This document shows positions 30,989 through 39,662 of a stretch of DNA of 64,000 bases, piece by piece. Position 1 is the stretch's first letter. Every line of letters begins with the position of its first letter. The position numbers and the translations under genes are program-made. Source of the DNA: Craspedostauros australis (Eukaryota; Bacillariophyta; Bacillariophyceae; Mastogloiales; Achnanthaceae); the NCBI GenBank assembly GCA_026770025.1, contig JAMXDE010000056.1, positions 62,001-126,000 on the forward strand, given 5' to 3'. The notes beneath the pieces were generated by a model. That model did not search any database. It was not told the origin of the DNA and saw only the letters and a list, made by a program, of their open reading frames with translations.

Positions 30989-31880
30989 ATGAAGATCGTT
31001 GCATCCAACATCGCCATGGTGGCCGTGGCGGCCATGTCCACGAGCGGCGTTTCGGGTTTCATGGCTCCGCACAACAAGATCCAGTTCGCCAACCAGCAGC
31101 AGAAGCAGCAGGTGACGCAATCCAGCTCCCAGATGTCCATGGTGGGTGGCCCCGTGCTGCAGAAGGTCGCCGTGCGTGCTGGCATCGCCGCCGCAAGCGT
31201 CGCTGTGGCAGGCACGGGCTTCGTCAAGCTCTTTCTGGACCGACCCTCGCGAACGTACGGAGAAAACACGGTCGCCGACGAGTACGATGCCTGGACGGAG
31301 GAGGGCATCCTGGAGTACTACTGGGGCGAGCACATTCATCTGGGATACTATTCCGAAGCGGAGCGCTACATGTTCAAGCCCCTCAACGAGGCGCAGTACA
31401 CCTTCATCGACGAGATGATGAAACTGGGCGGGATCGATCCATCGACGGACAGCAACGCCAAGGTCCTCGACGTCGGCTGCGGATTCGGCGGCACGTCACG
31501 GTACCTGGCCCGCAAATTGGGACCCAACGCCGAGGTGACGGCCATCACGCTGAGCCCCAAGCAGGTGGAGCGCGCCACGGAGCTGGCCGTCGAACAGAAC
31601 ACGCCCAATGCCAAGTTCATGGTGCAGGATGCTTTGGCCATGGACTTTCCCGACAACAGCTTCGACATCGTGTGGGCCTGCGAGAGCGGCGAGCACATGC
31701 CGGACAAGAAGGCCTACATCGAGCAGATGATGCGCGTCCTCAAGCCGGGCGGCAAGTTCGTCATGGCGACGTGGTGCCAGCGCGATGATAAGGTCGTGCC
31801 ATTCGATAAGCGCGATCAGCGGGATCTGCAGTATCTGTACGAGGAATGGTGCGTGCGATCTCTATTCATGGTTGTGCACG

Positions 31881-31914
<34 letters not shown>

Positions 31915-32453
31915 ATTGCCATTACATATCATGAATGCTGCTACTGTGTGTGTGTGTGTGAAAGACGAATGAATCATCACAGAGACGGCGACCAATTGCG
32001 TCGTCGCATGTTCAATTGAGGATACGCAATCGATCTCATTTCTCACACAACAATGCACCGCCTGCCACTGCTGCAACTATTCATTGATCCACCATTTCAC
32101 ATGCATCGGAATACTGGACCCAAAACAAATACTTCACAAAACATACCACTCGCCGCTAATCCACTCGATACAGGACACACCCGTACTTCATCTCCAAAGA
32201 GGACTACGGCGTCCTGATCGACAACACGGGCATGATGAACCCCGTCAAGATCGAGAATTGGGTGAAGGAGACCATCAACAGCTGGCGTCACACCGTCTTC
32301 AAGGGCGCCAAGGATCCACGGGGGTGGATCTTCAAACCACGCAAGTACGTCAAGGTCGTGCGCGATGCCTACTGTCTCGAGCGCATGCACCGTGCTTTCA
32401 AGCGCGGTCTCATGGAGTACGGAATGTTCGCTGCCACCAAGAAGTCGGAGTAA
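30989..32453 (+). CDS. VTE4: Plastid gamma-tocopherol methyltransferase-like SAM methyltransferase
   Basis: Exons 30989-31848 and 32174-32453 (GT-AG intron of 325 bp containing a TTGA repeat) give 379 residues. A signal peptide (MKIVASNIAMVAVAAMSTSG) ends VSGFMAP, a plastid-import motif. The methyltransferase core follows: YYWGEHIHLGYY (110-121), SAM motif VLDVGCGFGGTSRYLA (159-174), ITLSPKQVERA (186-196), ESGEHMPDK (232-240) and LKPGGKFVMATWCQRD (251-266). WGxHxHxGYY, ESGEHMPDK and TWCxR are typical of tocopherol methyltransferases (VTE4) and their close paralogues. The exon-2 end (GLMEYGMFAATKK) matches the VTE4 C terminus. Likely reaction: methylation of gamma- to alpha-tocopherol in the plastid envelope. 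A related prenylquinone or other plastid substrate cannot be excluded. Confidence 0.88.
31881..31914. repeat. (TTGA)n microsatellite
   Basis: About eight copies of TTGA/GATT near the 5' end of the methyltransferase intron. Confidence 0.93.
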
Positions 32454-32743
32454 AACGTACGTGTTCGAAAGCTGCGAATGCAAAGCAAACAGTAAAGAAT
32501 ACTCTCAAGCACGTGACAGCAAGTTGTATCGTGGCAACATGCCAATGCCAATTCAAATGCAAGTGGAATGATTAATAGCAGAGCCATTCTACTCGTACAT
32601 TATGGTGGAGGCATCCTGTTCTGCATTGGGACAGAGGATGCGCAAATGTAGTTGCGCATGTGCGAATGAAGGGATGATTCATTCGTTTCCGCCATGGCCA
32701 ACTCCCGTGGAGTAGGTCGTACTCTATTCAACCCCGCTCTCGT

Positions 32744-33082
32744 CTAATAATCCATCAGCACGAATTTGACGAATGCTGCAGTCGCTGCCACCGAGAGGAC
32801 CAACGTGAGAGCGTACGGTGCCAAGTATCCTGCAAATCCTTTGCCATCGAATCCCGCAGCATCCTGCGATGATTCCTCATCGTCATTCTGAGACATCCAT
32901 CGTTTGCTTGTGGATGTCGTCATGATCGTCGCGGTTGTGTGCCATCTGTGTGCAGCAACAGGGCTGCGTCCCATCTCACAACTGCGGCATCGCTGCGGTT
33001 GAACTTGAAATCCATTCGCAGCAATGGTGGCAATTGCTGCGATGGCCATCCACGACATTCCTCTTCTTCCCATCATCATCAT
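32744..33082 (-). CDS. Small plastid-type membrane protein (112 aa), unknown
   Basis: Starts with several Met codons (MMMMGRRGMSWM). A hydrophobic segment (MAIAAIATIAANGF) resembles a signal peptide ending in an Ala-Asn-Gly-Phe variant of the plastid motif, followed by a basic Arg/Ser/Thr-rich transit-like part. Near the C terminus GFAGYLAPYALTLVLSVAATAAFVKFVLMDY region contains one strong membrane helix (about residues 87-108). The layout, targeting segment plus one C-terminal helix, is that of small thylakoid proteins. Family not recognised. It starts 96 bp from the divergent gene at 33179. Confidence 0.7.
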   Translation of the reverse strand: MMMMGRRGMSWMAIAAIATIAANGFQVQPQRCRSCEMGRSPVAAHRWHTTATIMTTSTSKRWMSQNDDEESSQDAAGFDGKGFAGYLAPYALTLVLSVAATAAFVKFVLMDY

Positions 33083-33178
33083 TTGTTAGCTTGGAGCCGA
33101 CTCGAATGGTGCAATGCCTGCAGTCGTATGAAACGAGTACACTGACGCCACGGAGGGTGTTGCGCAAGACGCTTGGCC
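33083..33178. promoter_or_regulatory. Candidate 96-bp bidirectional promoter
   Basis: Only 96 bases separate the starts of the minus-strand membrane protein (33082) and the plus-strand small protein (33179), so the two would share a very compact promoter or have overlapping leaders. No TATA-like element is obvious. Confidence 0.35.
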
Positions 33179-33439
33179 ATGGTCGATCTCCCAAACAAGT
33201 TGAACAGTGTGGATTTGTTCGAGCGTGGTGGTCCACGATTTGGTCTGGATGACAGGTTTGAATCACGAATGTCAAGATCGTCCAGTCTTGGCACGTTTGA
33301 AGATGTGAGAAAGAAATCAAACGAAGAACAAATGAGGAAGGACGCGGAGAGAGATCTCGCGGCGGAGGAAGGGCGCTCGCCACCAAGGCATCACAACTCA
33401 GCACCGCCTGGAAGTCTTCCACACCAACAGAATAGGTAA
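33179..33439 (+). CDS. Small charged hypothetical protein (86 aa)
   Basis: ATGGTCGATCTC at 33179 to TAA at 33437. The peptide is hydrophilic and coding-like: PNKLNSVDLFERGGPRFG, then a Ser/Arg-rich patch (SRMSRSSSLGTFED), then charged helix (KKSNEEQMRKDAERDLAAEE) and a Pro/His tail. SRSSSL could be a kinase target. No membrane, zinc or catalytic signature, and no family recognised. It ends only 75 bp before the chitinase-like gene. It could alternatively be the last exon of a longer gene, but no upstream exon is convincing. Confidence 0.55.
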   Translation: MVDLPNKLNSVDLFERGGPRFGLDDRFESRMSRSSSLGTFEDVRKKSNEEQMRKDAERDLAAEEGRSPPRHHNSAPPGSLPHQQNR

Positions 33440-33514
33440 TACAATCCGAGTATAGTATTGCAATAGTCATCACACGATCGTGTCATCACTCCTTGGTGTC
33501 GCGCGCGCTCCACG

Positions 33515-34915
33515 ATGATCAGTCTTAACATCCGCATCGCAGGCATCAAGCTCTTCGTCTTGATCGTCCCGTGGTTGATTGCATCAAGTACGAACCTGTT
33601 CTGCCCCAACTTGAAGGACGACGGTGGCAGCGGCGCTTTCCTTCCAACAGTCGATGCATCATTCATCACGGGCAATACTTCGTTCAACGGTGGCAAGCAG
33701 AAGCAGCAACGGCAACAAGAAGAGAAATCGGAGGGACATGGCGCATGGCAAACCGGGCAACATACAAGAACCACCGCTCGCATGGCCGACGCTGGCGTGA
33801 ATCTGAAGGCCGCAGCGATCGATGATCTTACAGCGCGGCGTCCCATCCCGGAAAAGGTCATCATTGGCTACGCGACCACCTGCGATGACAAGGTCAAGCA
33901 TGTCATCCGGCAGGGCGTCAACGTCGTCATTTGGGCGTTCTTTGATGTCAAGCGGAACGGCAATGCCAACAGCATTGTGGGAGCTTCTGCTGACGATACC
34001 AACGATGATACACAGCAGCAAGCCACGTTGGAGGGCAGCTTGGATCTTGAATGCATCCAGCAGCTCATCGCAGACCTGGACGCCGAAGGGTACGATGACA
34101 CGCTTCACCTCACGGCTTTCGGCGGCTGGAACGGCGCGCATCTCGACCCGTCCTTCCAATCCGCAGAAGACTGGTACCAATCCTGGAAGGACGTTGCCGG
34201 CCACATCTTCCACGGCATCGACTGGGATCTGGAAGGCAACGACGATCTGCAGTCCCCCTACAACTACTTCTCCATGCGCACGCTGCACATGATGGGCGGC
34301 ATCAGCCGGCTGGCCAAACGGGACGGATACGTCGTCACGATGGCGCCGGCGCAGTCCTACCTCGACATCCAATCGTCTCGCTTCAGCCGGTACGTCAACC
34401 TCACCGACCCCTTACGCACGTGGCACGCCGACTTTCATTACTTCGGTGCCAACGTCTACGCCTACTTGCTGGCGCAGTACGGCGACGCCATCGACCTCGT
34501 CTCCGTCCAGTTCTACGAGAGCTACTCGCGCGCGGCCCTCGAAGTCTTTCATCACGGCCTCATCCCCGAGGCTTACCTCAAGTTCTACGTGCGCGATCAC
34601 GCCGATCGCGACGAGCGGTTCTTCGTCGAGTTCGATGACGACGACGATTGCGATGTGCCGAGTCAGGAGGTCCAGCTGCCATTGTCCAAGCTGGTGCTGG
34701 GCTTCACGAATGTGAGGCTCGAGGGGCACAAGATGATCTACTTTCCCATCGAGTGCGTGCAAGCGGCGTATCAGGATCTCGTGGATCAGGAGATCACGCC
34801 GCGCGGGTTCATGTACTGGTGCATCGAAGAGGAGGATGTGGATGGCATGGATTATGCCAAGGATCTCAACAGCGTCCTGCATGTTCGGGGCAGCGGCGTT
34901 GCGGAGGAGTCGTGA
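33515..34915 (+). CDS. Glycoside hydrolase family 18 (chitinase-like) protein
   Basis: 466 residues, single exon. The N terminus has a signal peptide or anchor (IKLFVLIVPWLIASS, 11-25) and then a Gln/Lys/Asn-rich linker. The GH18 barrel starts KVIIGYATTCDD (114-125). The active-site strand is HGIDWDLEG (233-241), matching DGxDxDxE with D236, D238 and the catalytic acid E240; the first position is His rather than Asp. Other strands are AFGGWNG (201-207), VVTMAPAQSYLD, LVSVQFYESYS and the terminal GFMYWCIEEED with the conserved Trp. Chitin or a related beta-1,4-GlcNAc polymer is the likely substrate; beta-chitin occurs in some diatoms. Secreted or endomembrane location is inferred. Confidence 0.88.
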   Translation: MISLNIRIAGIKLFVLIVPWLIASSTNLFCPNLKDDGGSGAFLPTVDASFITGNTSFNGGKQKQQRQQEEKSEGHGAWQTGQHTRTTARMADAGVNLKAAAIDDLTARRPIPEKVIIGYATTCDDKVKHVIRQGVNVVIWAFFDVKRNGNANSIVGASADDTNDDTQQQATLEGSLDLECIQQLIADLDAEGYDDTLHLTAFGGWNGAHLDPSFQSAEDWYQSWKDVAGHIFHGIDWDLEGNDDLQSPYNYFSMRTLHMMGGISRLAKRDGYVVTMAPAQSYLDIQSSRFSRYVNLTDPLRTWHADFHYFGANVYAYLLAQYGDAIDLVSVQFYESYSRAALEVFHHGLIPEAYLKFYVRDHADRDERFFVEFDDDDDCDVPSQEVQLPLSKLVLGFTNVRLEGHKMIYFPIECVQAAYQDLVDQEITPRGFMYWCIEEEDVDGMDYAKDLNSVLHVRGSGVAEES

Positions 34916-34916
34916 T

Positions 34917-34945
34917 GGGTTTGGTTTGGTTTGGTTTGGTTTGGG
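34917..34945. repeat. (GGTTT)n microsatellite
   Basis: Five to six copies of GGTTT starting directly after the stop of the GH18 gene, with a 14-base direct repeat (GTTGACTTTTCATG) at about 34971-34998. Confidence 0.9.
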
Positions 34946-35149
34946 GATTTGCAGAGTGAAGAGTGTTTGTGTTGACTTTTCATGTTGACTTTTCATGTTG
35001 GAACATCGATGTCAACACCAACAATACTCGTACGGTACAATCACATGATAAGTGCTTCCACTACGATGATGTAATATCACTTAGCACCACATCTTGAATA
35101 AGCTCTACTCGACTCGCTAATTGACTGTTTCGCATGGAGCACTCGTACT

Positions 35150-36331
35150 CTACATATCCTTCTTGTCGACATCGATGTTGGATGTGCTGGTATCCCGCAT
35201 GGCTTCCCGCGCAATGCCCATGATCCCTGACGGCATGATCGGAATCGAAGCCGACGACGCCTTGCTGGATTCATCCAACACCTTGGCAAACGGAACTGCT
35301 GTTTCCTGCACGCTCTTGCGCTGCACCCGCGACGAATCGACGCCGTTGCTGCTCGATTGCGGATTGGCGCAGCTGGATGCATTCAACGCGACGGCGTCCT
35401 TCAGAAAGGCCGCGATGGCATCCCAATACGGCTGCTTCCCCAGCATCCATGTCTCATTGTGGGTGCCGTCCGGAACGACGTGCAACCGCAGCAGCTTGGA
35501 CAGCTTCGTCATCTTCCACAGCTGCAGCATGTGGGCGTGCGGCACGAGGGTGTCCTTGGCGCCGGCGAGGTACAGCACGGGGCTCTGCAAATGGGGCACG
35601 ATGTATTCCGAATGCCAGCCAATGCGCAGCACCAGCGCCTTGAGAGGAGCGATGAAGGGCATGAGATGATCCACCATCTTGGAGATGCTGAGGAAGGTGT
35701 TCTCCACGATGACGCCAGCGAGGGGTATTCCATTCTGCTCGGCGTACTGCGCCAGATGGAAGGCGACGGCGCCACCCAGCGACCGGCCAAACAAAAAGAT
35801 CTGCGAGGCATCCACCTTGGGATGCTTGGAGATGTGGCGCAGCGCGGCCTCGGCATCCAGCTTCAAACCAGCCTCGCTGGGCGTCGCATTGTCGCTGTCC
35901 CCGTAGCCGCGGTACTCCACCATGAAGACGTTGGCATCGAGGTACTGCAGCATCTGCATGGCGTTCGGCAATCGCAGGCCGATGTTGCCCGCGTTGCCAT
36001 GAAAGAAGACCAGCGTCGGGATGCTGCGCTTCGTCTGCGATCGCAGCATGAGCCACGCGTGGACGTGCACACCGTCCGAACAGGCCACGCGCTCCTCCAG
36101 GAACGGGATCTGATGCTCCGACGGGCTGCGATACCTTCGCGGGTTCTGGCTGGGCCGTCGCGGCAGTCCGCCGACCTCGGGGAAGTACAGCATCGAGTCC
36201 TGCTTGAAGTACAGCAACGTCGCGACGACGGCGCCCAGCCCAAACGTGATCTTCCCCATCCTCCAGGCGAACAGCGCCGTCGATCGCACGATCCAATTCA
36301 TCACGCCTGCATTGTCGGCAGTTGTCGTCAT
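35150..36331 (-). CDS. ABHD13: ABHD13/BEM46-type alpha/beta hydrolase
   Basis: 393 residues from the ATG at 36331. A single N-terminal membrane anchor (ITFGLGAVVATLLYF, 28-42) precedes the hydrolase domain, as in ABHD13/BEM46. Oxyanion motif FFHGNAGN (109-116) followed by IGLRLPNAMQML; MVEYRGYGDS; nucleophile elbow FLFGRSLGGAVAFHLA with S184; VENTFLSISKM; acid D260 in GAKDTLVP; and H291 in PDGTHNETW. These blocks and their order are those of ABHD13, a membrane serine hydrolase family whose members remove acyl groups. The C-terminal about 80 residues (Ser/Asn/Ala-rich, SIPIMPSGIMGIAREAM) are an extension. It is convergent with the GH18 gene (234-bp gap). Confidence 0.92.
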   Translation of the reverse strand: MTTTADNAGVMNWIVRSTALFAWRMGKITFGLGAVVATLLYFKQDSMLYFPEVGGLPRRPSQNPRRYRSPSEHQIPFLEERVACSDGVHVHAWLMLRSQTKRSIPTLVFFHGNAGNIGLRLPNAMQMLQYLDANVFMVEYRGYGDSDNATPSEAGLKLDAEAALRHISKHPKVDASQIFLFGRSLGGAVAFHLAQYAEQNGIPLAGVIVENTFLSISKMVDHLMPFIAPLKALVLRIGWHSEYIVPHLQSPVLYLAGAKDTLVPHAHMLQLWKMTKLSKLLRLHVVPDGTHNETWMLGKQPYWDAIAAFLKDAVALNASSCANPQSSSNGVDSSRVQRKSVQETAVPFAKVLDESSKASSASIPIMPSGIMGIAREAMRDTSTSNIDVDKKDM

Positions 36332-37639
36332 TCTCTTTGCTAGTTGAGGATGCGCTTCTTCTCCTGCGATGCAATGCAATGCGCTCGTTGATGGTGTTGC
36401 TACTGCGAGCTGTTATAGAATATGTACGACTATGTATACTAGAATATCACTCTGGAACACTTGTCTTCGTTGTTGCAATGGCCGGCTGATGATTGAGCAC
36501 TTGTGAGCTCAACAACAGACTTCTGAGGCGCTCTTCATCCATCTCTCCATTTCTGCGACCATTCCTCTTTTGCGTTTCTGGAAACAGTTCGGGACTGCGA
36601 CAATAATCGTGACTGAAACATAGTATTGAACGAAGCTAGAGGGATACACAGCGGGGCGAAACGAGATTTTGGAAAACATCCTTGAATCACAACAGAGCCA
36701 CATCCACCACACACAAAGAGACGGTGATGGAGATAATAGCCACACAAGCAATTTTCGGCATGCATGTGATGGCCAGTTTCAAGCAGAGTGGCCAACAGAG
36801 AAGGAACATGGGGACTGTTGAAGAATAGGAGCCACCATACCTGTCCACGCTTGTGTAGCATGATGCAGAGTCGCATCGCGCGCTGCATACTATTATAGAA
36901 TATATAATGCTATACCAGCCACTGTTCCACTCGCCCAATACCAGACACGAACATCGTTTGGCGACCAGAGAAGAAGCACCGTGTCATGGACAATCACGCA
37001 CGCAGGCTAGGATGGAGGAAATGTGATAGAACTCAAGAAATGGATGCTCGGCTCATTCCGTGCACGGCACCATGCGAATGGGTTTGTGTGTGCTCCGCGC
37101 GTACTCCAACGAGCATTCCCCCTCGTCTCGCACAAGCACGAGCTACGGATGAAAAGAGAGGGATGCTGGTCTTCCTTGTCCTGGTGGATTGGGTTTCGCG
37201 TTGTGTGTCTGAAATGGGCTTTTCCCATTCTTGGTTGGGAAAAGCGAGTGTCGGAAGCTCTCGCACCCTGTCAAAACATGACCGGCCAAACTGGGCATCG
37301 GAACACTCGTAGTCGTCCAGCATAACTGCAACTTTCTCCCGCGACCGGTTGATGGAGCAGTCGATTGAAGGAACTCACCGGGTCGACGGAAGCTTGAAGC
37401 GAGAGCATTTTGCGCCCAATTTCCGAAGGCGGGGCGAGTGGCTCAGCGAGATGTGTTGACATCGACAGATTGCTCTGCACAACGATGCTTACCGCATGAG
37501 CTTTCACCTTCGCAATCCCTCACAATTTCAGTCCGAGGGCAAACAGATTCACAAATCAGCCAATTCAACAAGATCAAAGCAAACGCAATACCCATACCAC
37601 ATCTGCAGCTACCTGTCCGTATCGACAGCATATCCCAAC
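36332..37639. other. Upstream region of the FAAL fusion gene, duplicated near 59560
   Basis: 1.3 kb. From about 36755 to the FAAL start it is alignable by eye to 59560-60379, with small indels, so it is promoter/leader DNA copied together with the gene. An in-frame ATG at 37496 lies in the leader, but the frame there is not kept in the other copy, which supports starting the protein at 37640. AT-rich TATTATAGAATA-type strings occur near 36410 and 36890. Confidence 0.6.
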
Positions 37640-39662
37640 ATGAGTACCCAATCACCTCCTTCTAATATCAACCCCGCCATCGTTGTTGATGACATCGAAG
37701 CTGGCACCGCCAACGTCATCACCACTGAGCATGAAATCATCCACAAGTCTCTCACAAACAAATCCTTCATCGACCATATCAAGTTCGTCGTCGAACGCAA
37801 GTCCAGCCTCGTCTTCTCCACTTGGTACAGCGACAAGGGAAAGGCAATCGACAACTACACCTTCCAACAGCTCTGGGATGAAGCGGGACACTGTGCCCAC
37901 CTCCTTCGCAACAAATGGAGCGTCAGCAAAGGTGACCGCGTCGTCCTCTGCTACGACTTCGGTCTGCACTTCTTCGCCATGTTCCTGGGGTGTCTACGTG
38001 CAGGAGTCACAGCCGTGTTGGTCTACCCTCCCGGACCGCCGCTCGTCAAGTCGCTCACCAAGATGAACAAGGTGATCGAAGATTGTGCTCCGGCACTCAT
38101 CCTCACTCAGACATCCATCAACCTGCTCCGTGCCGCCGATCGCGCCAACCCGACATCCAAGAGCCGCGCCATGTGGCCGAGCGGGGTGAAGTACCAAGTC
38201 ACCGATCGTATCATCCGTCACGATCCGTTCATCACCAACAAAAACAAGAGCGACAGCAACAGCAACAACTCCAAGCAGGCAAAGAATGGTATCCTTTCCT
38301 GCTTCGTCTCTGGCCGCTCCTCGTCGCCGCCACCTTCCTTCGATGAACCAAACATCGCAGGATCGGATCTGGCGTTCCTCCAGTACACATCTGGAAGTAC
38401 CGGTAACCCAAAGGGCGTCATGGTGACCCACGAAGCACTGCGGGCCAACGTTGAGCTCGTGCAAAGCTATTGGCTCGCATGCTGCGGCAAGGGCGCAGGC
38501 GAGAAGAAGACAACGCCGGAGCGATTCGTAACATGTTCTTGGTTGCCGCAGTACCATGATATGGGCCTTATCCAAATGGCCGTCACGCCATTGGCAGGCG
38601 CCTTCCGTGTCCACATGACATCACCAGTCTCATTCATCCGCAACCCGTTGCTTTGGATTGACCTCATGTCACAACACAAGTGCCACATCGGTGCTGCTCC
38701 CGACTTCGCATATCGGTTGGTCACCCGCAAGTTCAACGAGGCCAAGGCAAATCTTACTCACAAGCTGGACCTCTCCAGCGCACTTCATTTCCAGAATGCC
38801 GCAGAGCCAATCCGGCTGGACACGGAGAAAGGATTCGCCGATGCATTTGGTCCACATGGTCTACGCAAGGACTGGTTCCTTGCAGCATACGGACTGGCAG
38901 AGAACGTCGTTGGTGCCAGCTACAATCACGGCTCCCATCTTTCCACCATCCGCGAAGGTGAAGATCTCCAACCATTCATCGCCGTCGCGCATCGCAGCAA
39001 TCTGCACACCTCCATTGATATCATCATCGTGGACCCAGATACCCGAGTGCAACGTCCCGACAACGTCACAGGAGAGATCTGGATCGCCGGGGCCTCTGTG
39101 ACTGCTGGGTACTACAATCAGCCACAGCTCACCGCCGAAACCTTCCAAGCTACACTCCAAGGCGATTCATCATCCGATGTTGACGGCAAGATGTACTTGC
39201 GGACAGGAGACTACGGATTCTACCAAGATGATCACCTCTTCATTTGTGGACGCAAGAAGGACATCATCATCGTTAACGGTGTCAACTACTACCCGCAAGA
39301 TATCGAGCACGCCGTTGAAGAGGCATCATCTGCCGTCCGTCCAGGATGCGTCGCGGCTTTCTCGTCCGATGAAACGGGCAACGACGGACAGCTCGAGATC
39401 GTCTTTGAGATCCGGGCCAATCGTGCTGACGATGCAGCAACAGTCTGTCAGGAGATCAGAAAGGCCGTGATCGAACACATTGGATTGACGCCAGCAACAA
39501 TCGCAGCTGTGGAAGAACGCACCATCTCCAAAACAACAAGCGGCAAGATCCAGAGACGTCATAACCGACAGCGCTTGCATGATGGAGACCAGAAGATGGT
39601 GCTGGACGCGATTGGAAAGTCACACTTCTTCAGTACACAGGATGGCGACATTGCAAGCCAGC
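36755..39662. repeat. Segmental duplication, copy A (FAAL promoter and adenylation domain)
   Basis: Alignable with 59560-62400 in direct orientation. Coding parts are nearly identical; the upstream part shows more indels. The two copies are about 20 kb apart. Homology breaks shortly after the A10 lysine motif of the adenylation domain, apart from a short island containing GGATGGCGA. Confidence 0.9.

Noticed and set aside
35357-36343. Plus-strand 328-codon frame
   Set aside because: Antisense shadow of the ABHD13-type gene.
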